Assembly (NCBI GenBank): GCA_046160305.1
Contig: JBJXGX010000367.1
Span: forward strand, 1 to 26,840
Length of the DNA stretch: 26,840 nt
Direction of reading: 5' to 3'
Source of the DNA: SHXR01 sp046160305
Lineage (GTDB): Bacteria > Pseudomonadota > Gammaproteobacteria > Burkholderiales > SG8-39
Shown here: positions 8,515 to 17,248 of the stretch, piece after piece
Numbering within the stretch: position 1 is the first letter of the stretch
Layout: each line of letters starts with the position of its first letter
Notes under the pieces: generated by a model
What the model saw: only the letters and a program-made list of their open reading frames with translations
Told to the model about the DNA's origin: nothing
Database searches by the model: none
Program-made: the position numbers and the translations under genes

Positions 8515-8982
8515 TCACCCAGCCATCAACTCCGACGCCCGCTTCACTGCTTTCACGATATTGATGTAGCCCGTGCAGCGGCAAAGATTGCCTTCCAGGC
8601 CGTGATAGATCTCATCGTCGGTCGGCTTGGGCGTGTCCTTGAGCAGTCCAACCGAGGCCATGATCATGCCGGGCGTGCAGAATCCGCATTGCAAGGCATG
8701 GCACTCGGTGAAGGCCTGCTGCACCGGATGAAGCTTGTCACCTTGCGCGAGCCCTTCGATGGTCATGATGTCGGCGCCTTCGGCCTGCGCGGCGAGCATC
8801 GTGCAGGATTTCACCGCACGCCCATTGAGATGGATCGTGCAGCAGCCGCACTGACTGGTATCGCAGCCGATGTGCGTGCCGGTGAGCGCGAGTGAATCGC
8901 GAATAAAATCCACCAGCAAAGTGCGATCCTCGACGTCCCCCGACACCTGCTTGCCGTTTACTTTCATTGCAACCTTGGCCAT
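8515..8982 (-). CDS. 2Fe-2S small subunit of a molybdenum hydroxylase
   Basis: Electron-transfer subunit carrying two 2Fe-2S clusters of a three-subunit (L/M/S) molybdenum hydroxylase. The 155-aa length is typical. The N-terminal plant-ferredoxin-like cluster is bound by C40, C45, C48 (GCDTSQCGCC) and C60. The C-terminal helical domain cluster is bound by C99, C102 (CGFCTPGM) and C134, C136 (LCRCTGY). All eight ligands are present. The ATG at 8982 is preceded by a good ribosome binding site (AAGGAG at 8-nt spacing). It lies 20 bp downstream of the large subunit at 9003-11315, is the last Mo-hydroxylase gene of the set, and is the only small subunit in the window, so it presumably serves several large subunits. 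Confidence 0.95.
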   Translation of the reverse strand: MAKVAMKVNGKQVSGDVEDRTLLVDFIRDSLALTGTHIGCDTSQCGCCTIHLNGRAVKSCTMLAAQAEGADIMTIEGLAQGDKLHPVQQAFTECHALQCGFCTPGMIMASVGLLKDTPKPTDDEIYHGLEGNLCRCTGYINIVKAVKRASELMAG

Positions 8983-9002
8983 CTCACCTTCTCCTTACGA
9001 AA

Positions 9003-11315
9003 TCAATTGGATTTGTTGCGCGCGGCTTGAATCGCCTCCCACACGCGCGCGGGCGTGCAGGGCATGTCGATATGCTGGATGCCAAGGGACTTGAGCGCAT
9101 CGACGATCGCATTCACCACCGTTGGCAGTGACCCGGTCGTACCCGCCTCTCCGACGCCCTTCAACCCGAGCGGATTGGTGGGGCTGCGAACATTGAGCTC
9201 ATGTCCTTGCAGATTGCGAACGAGCCCCGCCCGCGGCATGTAGTAATCCATGAATGTGCCGGTCAGGAACTGCCCGTTGCTGCGATCGTAGAAACCGATC
9301 TCGCCAAGCACCTGGCCCACCCCTTGCAACACCGAACCGTGGAGCTGCCCCTCGACGATCGTGTGATTCACGATATCGCCGCAATCATCGACCGCGGTGT
9401 ATTGAACGATATCAACCACGCCGGTCGACGGATCGATCTCGACTTCGGCAACATGCGCGCCGCTTGGGAATGCGCGCGACAACGCCCACTCGCCGTTCGC
9501 GTTCAACGGATGCGAGGCGTCCGGACGGTGCTCCCGCGCGAGATCGAAGAGCCCGATTCCGCGCCCGGTTCCTTTGATCGTGTAGCGACCGTTCGCGAAT
9601 TCGATGTCTTCAGGCGCCGCTTCGAGTTTGCGCGCGGCGAGCTCATGGCCTTTCTTGACGACGTCATCGGCCGCGAGCTTGAGCGCCGAACCGTAGTGCA
9701 TCGCGGTCCGCGATCCGACGACACCGTTGCCCATCAGTGGAATCGAATGATGCGGATCGACGCCGCGAAGCTCGATGTGTTCAGGCGCCACGCCCAACAC
9801 GCGCGCGACGATCTCGGGAAACGCCGTTTCATGACCTTGACCATGCGGAGTAATCGGCGCGAGCAGCGCGATCTTGTCGCCCTCTTCGAAACGCACCGCC
9901 ACCTGGTCCTTCGGCGCCGCGCCACCGCCTGCCGGCTCGATGAATGTTGCGCAGCCGATGCCGCGATACATTCCATTCACCGCCGACTGCTTGCGACGCG
10001 ATTCGAAGCTGCTCCAGTTCGACGCCTCGATGGCACGATCGATGAGGGCACCGATATCGCCGCTGTCGTAGACCGCACCGGCCGCGTTCTTGAACGGAAA
10101 CGCATCCTTCGGAATGAAGTTGCGACGGCGGATCTCTGCGCGATCGATCTTCATTTCGAGCGCGGCCTGATCGACGAGCCGTTCGCAGATGTAAGCCATG
10201 TCAGGACGCCCGGCGCCGCGATAGGGTCCGGTCGGTGTGGTGTTGGTGAGCATCAGGCGATGACGCCCATAGCCGACCGGAATGTTGTACACGCCCGAGA
10301 GGGTCAACATCCCGTTTGCGGTATTGATGAGCGGCCCCGGGGCGGTGAGGTACGCACCTTGATCGGCGAGCCAGTTCGTGCGGATCGCGAGAAATCTGCC
10401 ATCGCGATCCATCGCGATCTCGCCCTCGATGACGATCGCCCGGCCGTGCGGATCGGTGACGAAGTTCTCGAAGCGGGAGCCGACCCACTTGATCGGCTTG
10501 CCAAGCGCCTTCGCTGCATACATCAACACCACATGCTCAGGAAACGAGCCGCTGCGCAATCCGAATCCGCCCCCCACATCGAGCGGGACGATGCGGATTT
10601 TTTCCGGCGGCACACCGCTCACGAAGGCAAGACCCGGTTTGAACATGGTCGGGCCCTGATTGGAGCTGTAGACATCGTAGCGGTCGGCCGCGGCGTCATA
10701 GGCGACGAGCGCCGCGCGCGGTTCCATCGGATTGCCGCAAATACGCTGGCTTTCGACCTTCAGGCGCGTAACGTGATGGGCCTTGGCGAAGACCGCCTGC
10801 GTGCCGGCTTCATCCCCATACTCATAGTCGAAGCAGATGTTGTTCGCGATATCGGGATAGAGCTGCTCCGCACCGGGCTTCACCGCGTCTTCCGGATGCG
10901 CGACCGCCGGCAGGTCCTGATAGTCGACCGCCACCAGCTCAGCCGCATCCTGCGCGGCGAGCTTCGATGTGGCGACCACCAGCGCGATCTCCTCGCCGAC
11001 GAATCGCACGCGCTCGCGCGCGAGCGTCGGGCGTGGCGGCACCTTGATCGCCTGTCCGCCACGACCTGGGTACGTCACCATCGTGCCGGGGAACTTGAAT
11101 CCGGCGTTGGCGACATCAGCGCCCGTGATGACCGACACCACACCAGCGTGCTTGCGCGCCGCGGTGGCATCGACCGATCGAATGATCGCGTGCGCGCGAT
11201 CGGCGCGCAGGAACACACCGTACAACTGGCCGGGCAGATCCCAGTCAGCGGTGTAGCGCCCGGCACCGGTCATCAGGCGGCGATCTTCACGCCGCCCCTT
11301 GAAGGCTTCAGCCAT
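9003..11315 (-). CDS. Molybdopterin-binding large subunit (copy 3 of the minus-strand cluster)
   Basis: Catalytic Mo-cofactor subunit of the xanthine dehydrogenase/CO dehydrogenase large-subunit family, 770 aa. It begins with the hammerhead domain (REDRRLMTGAGRYTADWDLPGQLYG), has VGGGFGLRSGSFPEH for cofactor binding, and the active-site loop Y365-RGAGR. The catalytic-base position is E723 in KGVGEAGT. All expected motifs are intact, and the loop is the 'form II' type, so CO oxidation should not be assumed. It sits between the FAD subunit (13 bp upstream) and the 2Fe-2S subunit (20 bp downstream); this tight M-L-S block is the most likely native heterotrimer. N-terminal similarity to the copies at 12162 and 14669 suggests tandem duplication. 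Confidence 0.93.
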   Translation of the reverse strand: MAEAFKGRREDRRLMTGAGRYTADWDLPGQLYGVFLRADRAHAIIRSVDATAARKHAGVVSVITGADVANAGFKFPGTMVTYPGRGGQAIKVPPRPTLARERVRFVGEEIALVVATSKLAAQDAAELVAVDYQDLPAVAHPEDAVKPGAEQLYPDIANNICFDYEYGDEAGTQAVFAKAHHVTRLKVESQRICGNPMEPRAALVAYDAAADRYDVYSSNQGPTMFKPGLAFVSGVPPEKIRIVPLDVGGGFGLRSGSFPEHVVLMYAAKALGKPIKWVGSRFENFVTDPHGRAIVIEGEIAMDRDGRFLAIRTNWLADQGAYLTAPGPLINTANGMLTLSGVYNIPVGYGRHRLMLTNTTPTGPYRGAGRPDMAYICERLVDQAALEMKIDRAEIRRRNFIPKDAFPFKNAAGAVYDSGDIGALIDRAIEASNWSSFESRRKQSAVNGMYRGIGCATFIEPAGGGAAPKDQVAVRFEEGDKIALLAPITPHGQGHETAFPEIVARVLGVAPEHIELRGVDPHHSIPLMGNGVVGSRTAMHYGSALKLAADDVVKKGHELAARKLEAAPEDIEFANGRYTIKGTGRGIGLFDLAREHRPDASHPLNANGEWALSRAFPSGAHVAEVEIDPSTGVVDIVQYTAVDDCGDIVNHTIVEGQLHGSVLQGVGQVLGEIGFYDRSNGQFLTGTFMDYYMPRAGLVRNLQGHELNVRSPTNPLGLKGVGEAGTTGSLPTVVNAIVDALKSLGIQHIDMPCTPARVWEAIQAARNKSN

Positions 11316-11328
11316 GTGACGCTGCCGT

Positions 11329-12129
11329 CTAGCCGGCGATCGACTGCACCGCGCGCTCGCACATGACCTTCACGAGGTTCGCGCGATATTCAGCCGGTGC
11401 ATGGATGTCGGCATTGAGGCCATCCGCTTTCACGGCAAGCCCTGCCACCGCCTGCTTTGTGAAGCTCTTGGCAAGCGCCGCCTCGGCTTCCTTCCAGCGG
11501 AACACACCTGGCCCCGCGCCGGTCACCGCGACGCGGACGTTGCCGGCACCGAAATCGGCGACGAATACACCGGTCATCGCATAGCCGGAAGCGGGATGCG
11601 CGAACTTCGAATAGGCCGCGCGCTTTGGCAAGGCGAACGAGATTTTCGTGATGATTTCGCCCGCATCGAGGGCGGTCGCGAACACACCCTTGAAATAATT
11701 GTCGGCGGCGATCTCGCGCTTGGTCGTGATGACATTCGCATTCAATGCCAGCACCGCCGACGGATAGTCGGCCGCCGGATCGTTGTTCGCGATCGACCCA
11801 CCCATGGTCCCCATATTGCGAACCTGCGGATCACCGATCAGATTGGCAAGATATGCGAGCGCCGGAATCGCTCTTTTCACCACCGCGGAACTGGCAACGT
11901 CGAAGTGCCGGGTCGCGGCGCCGACGATCAGGCGATCGCCCTTGGCTTCGATGCCTTTCAGCTCGCCAAGTGCGCCGATGTCGACGACGTGCGACGGTTG
12001 CGCGAGCCGTTGCTTCAGGGTCGGCAGCAATGTCATGCCGCCCGACATCAATTTCGCGTCCGGATTCGCCGCGATGAACTGTTTCGCTTCGTCGAGGGAC
12101 TTTACGCGCTTGTAGGTGAGGCTATACAC
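11329..12129 (-). CDS. FAD-binding medium subunit of a molybdenum hydroxylase
   Basis: FAD subunit of the L/M/S molybdenum hydroxylase; passes electrons from the 2Fe-2S clusters to an acceptor. The 266-aa length is slightly short but normal for CoxM-like proteins. FAD-binding motifs are LMSGGMTLLPTLKQRL (about residues 27-42) and NMGTMGGSIANNDPAADYPSAVL (about 105-127), followed by the C-terminal CO dehydrogenase flavoprotein domain. Translation starts at a GTG (12127-12129), chosen because an AGGAG lies 8 nt before it and the frame begins the usual MYSLTYKR. It is 32 bp downstream of the large subunit at 12162 and 13 bp upstream of that at 9003. It is the only medium subunit in the window. 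Confidence 0.94.
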   Translation of the reverse strand: MYSLTYKRVKSLDEAKQFIAANPDAKLMSGGMTLLPTLKQRLAQPSHVVDIGALGELKGIEAKGDRLIVGAATRHFDVASSAVVKRAIPALAYLANLIGDPQVRNMGTMGGSIANNDPAADYPSAVLALNANVITTKREIAADNYFKGVFATALDAGEIITKISFALPKRAAYSKFAHPASGYAMTGVFVADFGAGNVRVAVTGAGPGVFRWKEAEAALAKSFTKQAVAGLAVKADGLNADIHAPAEYRANLVKVMCERAVQSIAG

Positions 12130-12161
12130 GGGTTCTGCTCCTTCTCAATACGCCGACACAT

Positions 12162-14483
12162 TCAAACCAAGGGTTGTTGATCCAACTCACGCACGGTCTT
12201 CGCCGCGCGTGCCAATGCATTCCAGATTCGCGCCGGTGTGGCCGGCAACTCGATGTTTCTGACTCCAAGCGGACGCATTGCATCGAGAATCGCGTTGGTG
12301 ATCGCCGGAATCGAACCGCTGGTTCCTGCCTCGCCGACACCCTTTGCGCCGAGCGCGTTGGTGGCGGTGGGAACCGGGTGCTCGAATAGCTGAAAACTTC
12401 GTACGATACCGGCCTTCGGCATCGGATAGTCCATGAAGCTCGCGCTCAGGAACTGTCCGCTATCCCGATCGTAGATTGCATGCTCGCCCAACACCTGGCC
12501 TGCACCCTGTACGACGCCACCCTGGATTTGTCCTTCCACCAGGTTGGGCGAGATCACATTACCAGAATCGTCGACAACCGTATGGCGGAGCACGGTGACG
12601 CGCCCCGTCTGCGGATCGATTTCGACTTCCGCTACATGACAGCCGTTCGGAAATGTTACGCCGAACGATCCCTCGCCGATCAGATTGAAAGGATGCGGTG
12701 TCTGGCCGGCAAGACGCACCGCTAATTCGGCGATGCTCGCCGAGCGGCCCCCGGCGGCCGCGAATCGCCCCTTTTGGAACTTGAGGTCGCTTTCGGCGAC
12801 TTCGAGCGCGCGGGCAGCATGCGTGCGCGCTACGCCAATGATGTTTTCGGCCAAGACTTTGCAGGCGCTTCCGGCACCAAGGAGCGATCGCGATCCTCCG
12901 GTCCCGCTGCCAACGAGTGATACATCCGGATCGCCTTCGCACACATGGACGCGCTCAATCGGCATCCCGAGCGCATCGGCGACGATCTGGGCGAAAGTCG
13001 TCTCATGGCCCTGCCCCGATGAATGGGCAAGCGTGTACACGGTGACATTTCCGCTGGCGTCCCATTGCGCCTCAACCTGATCTTTCGGCGCCGCGCCACC
13101 GCCACTGGCTTCGAGATATGTTGCGATGCCGATCCCGCGCAATTTACCAGCGCCCTTCGATCGGGCACGTCGCGCGGCGAATCGGGACCAGTCGGCGCGC
13201 TCCAATGCATCATCGAGCACCGCGGCGAAGTCGCCGCAATCGTAGACCGTGCCGTTCGGCGTCTTGTAAGGCATCGCCTCGCGCGGAACGAAATTCATGC
13301 GACGAATCGCCACCGGATCAAAGCCGTGTTCGGCCGCGGCGTGGTCGACGAGCCGCTCGATGGCAAACGCGATATCCGGGCGCCCGGCTCCACGATACGC
13401 CGACACCGGCGTCGTGTTCGTATAGGCCACGCGGCTTCGCGCGAACATCGCAGGGATGCGATACACCCCGCCCATCGTGACGGTGAGATTGCGCGTGCCG
13501 ATCCATGCGCCGAACGCCGTGGCATAGGCGCCGATGTCGGCGGTATCCTCGAAGTGAATCGCGAGAAAGCGGCCCTCGGCGTCCATCGCCAGCTCGCCAT
13601 GCAGCGAAAGCGCGCGCCCATGATTGTCGGACACGAACGATTCGGCGCGCGAGCCGACCCATTTCACCGGCCGGCCGAAGCGCTTTGCCGCGTACATCGC
13701 CACGATGTGCTCGGGATACGCGGGGCTCCGGATGCCGAAACTTCCGCCGACGTCCTGCGCGACGATCCGCACTTTTTCTTTCGCGACATTGACGATCTGC
13801 GCCAGCGCATTGCGAATGCCGTTGATGCCCTGCGTCGGTGTATAGACCGTGTACGTATCGCCCGCCCGATCATACGAAGCAGCGCACGCACGCGGCTCCA
13901 TTGGATTGCCGACGAGCCTTTGGCAAGTCGCGGTAACGCGAGAGACGAATTTCGCCTTGGCGAACGCCTGCGCAACGGCCGCCTCGTCGCCGTCTTCATA
14001 TTCGAAGGCGAGGTTGCGCGGTGCCTCTTCATGCAATTGCGCCGCACCCGCGCCGATGGCATCGCCGAACGAGATCACCGCCGGCAGTTCTCGATAATCC
14101 ACCTGCACCTGCAAGGCAGCATCCGCAGCGGCGATCGCCGACTCGGCGATGACGACGGCAATCGCCTGTCCAACGAAATGCACGCGCGTCCGGGCAAGCA
14201 CCGGCCACTCGGGCTTTTTCATCGCCTGGCCGTTCTTGTCGGTAAATGAAAGACCACCGGGGAGCGGCCTGATGCCCGCGGCGTCGATGTCCGCTTGCGT
14301 GATGACGGCGATAACGCCATTCGCCTTGGCGGCCGCTTCGCAATCGAGTCGCTCGATCACAGCATGGGCGCGATCAGACCGAACGACGTGCGCATGCAAT
14401 TGGCCGGGCAGGTTCCAGTCGGCGGTGAACCGACCCTGACCGGTGATGAGGCGGTGGTCTTCGAGGCGGGCGTGTGGTGTCAT
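12162..14483 (-). CDS. Molybdopterin-binding large subunit (copy 2 of the minus-strand cluster)
   Basis: Second Mo-cofactor catalytic subunit of the cluster, 773 aa. Motifs in order: hammerhead start ARLEDHRLITGQGRFTADWNLPGQLHA, VGGSFGIRSPAYPEH, active-site loop Y363-RGAGR, and E718 in KGVGEAGT. In the first cofactor motif the usual GGGFG reads GGSFG, a small departure from the other three copies. It is followed closely (32 bp) by the FAD subunit and separated from the upstream copy by repeat element B. No Shine-Dalgarno is evident; a small hairpin (GGACT/AGTCC, 14485-14498) sits directly before the ATG. Product family is certain; substrate and partner subunits are inferred. Confidence 0.93.
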   Translation of the reverse strand: MTPHARLEDHRLITGQGRFTADWNLPGQLHAHVVRSDRAHAVIERLDCEAAAKANGVIAVITQADIDAAGIRPLPGGLSFTDKNGQAMKKPEWPVLARTRVHFVGQAIAVVIAESAIAAADAALQVQVDYRELPAVISFGDAIGAGAAQLHEEAPRNLAFEYEDGDEAAVAQAFAKAKFVSRVTATCQRLVGNPMEPRACAASYDRAGDTYTVYTPTQGINGIRNALAQIVNVAKEKVRIVAQDVGGSFGIRSPAYPEHIVAMYAAKRFGRPVKWVGSRAESFVSDNHGRALSLHGELAMDAEGRFLAIHFEDTADIGAYATAFGAWIGTRNLTVTMGGVYRIPAMFARSRVAYTNTTPVSAYRGAGRPDIAFAIERLVDHAAAEHGFDPVAIRRMNFVPREAMPYKTPNGTVYDCGDFAAVLDDALERADWSRFAARRARSKGAGKLRGIGIATYLEASGGGAAPKDQVEAQWDASGNVTVYTLAHSSGQGHETTFAQIVADALGMPIERVHVCEGDPDVSLVGSGTGGSRSLLGAGSACKVLAENIIGVARTHAARALEVAESDLKFQKGRFAAAGGRSASIAELAVRLAGQTPHPFNLIGEGSFGVTFPNGCHVAEVEIDPQTGRVTVLRHTVVDDSGNVISPNLVEGQIQGGVVQGAGQVLGEHAIYDRDSGQFLSASFMDYPMPKAGIVRSFQLFEHPVPTATNALGAKGVGEAGTSGSIPAITNAILDAMRPLGVRNIELPATPARIWNALARAAKTVRELDQQPLV

Positions 14484-14509
14484 CGGACTAATGAGTCCAT
14501 CCTAACAAA

Positions 14510-14660
14510 TTCACCACAGAGGACGCGGGGGACACAGAGGAAAAGCAAACGAACGAATATTGCGCGAGATCACCGCGTCTGGCGCGCAATATGCGACATT
14601 GGCGAACAGGATCAATCACACAAGACCTCTGCGTACCCTGTGTCCTCTGGGGTTCAATGA
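14510..14660. repeat. Inverted-repeat element B (CACAGAGG-type, same family as A)
   Basis: The left arm spans about 14510-14540 (it includes CACCACAGAGGACGCG and then GACACAGAGG). The right arm spans 14626-14660; reversed, it reads ATTGAACCCCAGAGGACACA and continues with CGCAGAGG. The arms are imperfect complements of each other and match element A in word order. The interior contains a perfect 10-bp inverted repeat, ATATTGCGCG (14557-14566) with CGCGCAATAT (14583-14592). Element B fills the gap between the large-subunit genes at 14669-17002 and 12162-14483, with its arms about 9 and 27 nt from the flanking coding ends. No ORF in it is credible. Confidence 0.75.
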
Positions 14661-14668
14661 TCGAGGTC

Positions 14669-17002
14669 CTAGGCCTGAGCCGGCGCGAAAGCCGCCGGTT
14701 TTCCCGCCTTCGCCGCCTGGATCGCGCCCCACACCCGTGCCGGCGTGGCGGGCATCTCGAAATGCTCGACGCCGGCTTGTCGCAATGCATCGATGATCGC
14801 GCCCATGACCGCCGGCAACGATCCGGTGTTGCCCGCCTCGCCCGCGCCCTTCGCGCCAAGCGGGTTGCTCGCGGTGGGAACCGGGTGATCGAACACCTGC
14901 ATGCCTTTCAACGTGGAGGAACGGGGCATGAAGTAATCCATGAAGGTACCGGTCAAGGGCTGGCCGGTCTCCGCGTCGTACTGCGCGTGCTCCCCAAGGA
15001 TCTGCCCGACCCCTTGCACGATGCCGCCGTGCAACTGCCCTTCGACCATCTGATGATTGATGATGTTGCCGATATCGTCGGTCGCGCTGTACTTGACGAT
15101 CTCGGTGACACCGGTCGCCGGCTCGATTTCCACCTCGACGATGTGACAACCGTTCGGATACGTCGAGCCGATCGCGAGCTTCGTCTTCACATTGAGGGGA
15201 TGGTTCTCTTTGCCCTTGTGCTTGTCGATGAGATCGCGCATGGTGATCTTGCGATCGGTGCCCTTGATGCGATACGCGCCGTCGGCGAACTCCACGTCGG
15301 CCGCGGCCACCTCGAGCTCCTGCGCGGCAAGTTCCTTGCCCTTCTCGACGATTTCCTTGGCGCCCTGGAACATCACGCTTCCGGCACCATGCAAGGTGCG
15401 CGAGCCGCCCGTCGCGTTACCAACCAGTCGCGGTGATTCCGGGGCGCCGTTCTTCAGCACGATGGTTTCACGGCTGATGCCCATGACCTTCGCGATGATC
15501 TCGGCGAACGCGGTCTCATGGCCCTGGCCGTGATTGTGCGAAACCGCGTACAACGCGAGCTCACCGTTTGAGCCGAAGCGAAGCTCCACTTCGTCATGCG
15601 GCGCGAAACCGCCGCCGGTCTCCTCGATGTAGCAGGCGAGTCCGAGTCCGCGCAACTTGCCGTTCTTTGCGCTGGCCGCCTTGCGTGCGCCAAAACCGTT
15701 CCAATCCGCCGCTTTGATCGCGTGATCGAGCAGGCCGACGAAGTCGCCCGAATCCCACACCTTGCCGTGGTAGGCCTTGTATGGGAACTTGTTGGTGGCG
15801 ACCAGATTGCGCCGCCGAATTTCGACGCGATCGATGCCGGTGATACGCGCCGCCTCGTCCATGACGCGTTCCATCGCATAGGACATGAGCGGTCGCCCCG
15901 CGCCGCGATACGCGCCGATCGGCGCGGTGTTGGTGACCGCCAGGCGCGATCGTGCATACGAGACCGGAATGTCGTAGACGCTGGTCAATTGACCAAAGAT
16001 GCCGCCGGTATTGATGAACGCGCCGACCGGCACGCAGTACGCGCCGATATCGCACAGGAAATCAAACCGGGTCGCGAGGATCTTGCCATTGGCATCGAAC
16101 GCGACTTCGCTGGTGGAATCGACACCGCGGGAGTTTTCGTCGGCAAGCAGGGTCTCGGTGCGGGACGCCACCCACTTCACCGGACGCCCGAGTTTCTTGG
16201 CGGCCAGGAGCAGTGCCATGTACTCCGGGTAGGCATTGAAGCGCACGCCGAAGCCGCCGCCGACGTCCCATGCCACGACATCGATCTTTTCTTCCGGCAC
16301 GCCCATCGACGCGGCGAGTTGCATGCGCAGACCGCCGATCCCCTGTGTTACCGAATACAAGGTGTACTTGTCTTGCGCGTTATCGAATGTGGCGATGCAT
16401 GCGCGCGGCTCCATCGGATTAGCTACGACGCGCGTGTTGTGCAGCGTAATGCGCGCCACTTTCGCGGCCGACTTGAATGCGGCCTCGACCTTTTCGGCCT
16501 CGCCCATCTCGTAATCGAATAACAGGTTGTTGGGCGCGATGTCCCAGAGTTGCGGCGCGCCCGGCTTGATCGCAGCCGCGGGTGTCGTCACCGGGGGCAG
16601 ATCCTTGTAGTCGATCTCGACGTGTTCCGCGGCGTCCTGCGCGGCGGCGGGCGATTCCGCGATGATGAGCGCGACCTGATCGCCGACATAGCGCACCTTG
16701 CCTTCGGCCAGCGCGGGTCGCGGCGGCTTGATCAGTTCAGCCCCGCCGCGCCCTTTCACCATCAGGAAAATCGGCATCGGCTTGAAACCAGCGGCCTTCG
16801 CATCGTCGCTCGTCAACACGGCCAGCACGCCGGGGCGCGCGAGAGCAGCCTTGGCATTGATCGAGCGGATTTCCGCATGCGGGCGATCGGACCGCAGGAA
16901 ATACGCGTAGGTCTGCTTGGGCAGATTCAGGTCGGAGGTGTAACGGCCTTGACCGGTGATGAAGCGCTGATCTTCGAGTCGAGCGTGTTTGCCTGGCGTC
17001 AT
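14669..17002 (-). CDS. Molybdopterin-binding large subunit (copy 1 of the minus-strand cluster)
   Basis: Mo-cofactor catalytic subunit, 777 aa, first of the three tandem copies in transcription order. It opens HARLEDQRFITGQGRYTSDLNLPKQ, has VGGGFGVRFNAYPEY, the active-site loop Y365-RGAGR, and E722 in KGAGEAGN, where the threonine after GEAG of the other copies is asparagine. It is separated from the Rieske oxygenase upstream by 246 bp (17003-17248), in which I see no convincing gene, promoter or repeat, and from the next copy by repeat element B. No obvious ribosome binding site precedes the ATG. Substrate unknown; context with a ring-hydroxylating oxygenase favours a (hetero)aromatic compound. 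Confidence 0.93.
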   Translation of the reverse strand: MTPGKHARLEDQRFITGQGRYTSDLNLPKQTYAYFLRSDRPHAEIRSINAKAALARPGVLAVLTSDDAKAAGFKPMPIFLMVKGRGGAELIKPPRPALAEGKVRYVGDQVALIIAESPAAAQDAAEHVEIDYKDLPPVTTPAAAIKPGAPQLWDIAPNNLLFDYEMGEAEKVEAAFKSAAKVARITLHNTRVVANPMEPRACIATFDNAQDKYTLYSVTQGIGGLRMQLAASMGVPEEKIDVVAWDVGGGFGVRFNAYPEYMALLLAAKKLGRPVKWVASRTETLLADENSRGVDSTSEVAFDANGKILATRFDFLCDIGAYCVPVGAFINTGGIFGQLTSVYDIPVSYARSRLAVTNTAPIGAYRGAGRPLMSYAMERVMDEAARITGIDRVEIRRRNLVATNKFPYKAYHGKVWDSGDFVGLLDHAIKAADWNGFGARKAASAKNGKLRGLGLACYIEETGGGFAPHDEVELRFGSNGELALYAVSHNHGQGHETAFAEIIAKVMGISRETIVLKNGAPESPRLVGNATGGSRTLHGAGSVMFQGAKEIVEKGKELAAQELEVAAADVEFADGAYRIKGTDRKITMRDLIDKHKGKENHPLNVKTKLAIGSTYPNGCHIVEVEIEPATGVTEIVKYSATDDIGNIINHQMVEGQLHGGIVQGVGQILGEHAQYDAETGQPLTGTFMDYFMPRSSTLKGMQVFDHPVPTASNPLGAKGAGEAGNTGSLPAVMGAIIDALRQAGVEHFEMPATPARVWGAIQAAKAGKPAAFAPAQA

Positions 17003-17248
17003 GATGGGAGGGGCTCAGTCGAGGAGGTGTGTAATGAACTGCGGATCCGGGATCAACAGCAGGTCGTAGATAAACAATTTCTTGCGGCGAGGCAACTGCA
17101 ATCGCCCGTGCTGGTCTTGAACCGGCGTGGCGGGAGAACACCGATAGCGACAGCCCGGAATGATACCGTGCTCCGCATTCCGGCGCGAAATCCGCGCTGC
17201 TTCGCCAATCGGCGCATTGAATATCGGCCCGGATCGCGCGACAAGCCG

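Noticed and set aside
9201..11366. 721-codon plus-strand frame
   Set aside because: Antisense shadow of the large subunit at 9003-11315, which has all expected Mo-hydroxylase motifs.
13023..14249. 408-codon plus-strand frame
   Set aside because: Antisense shadow of the large subunit at 12162-14483; low-complexity Arg/His-rich translation.
3882..17002. Calling the Mo-hydroxylases aerobic CO dehydrogenases (coxMSL)
   Set aside because: All four large subunits have YRGAGR and not the AYRCSFR loop with the cysteine needed for the Mo-Cu site, so CO oxidation is not supported.
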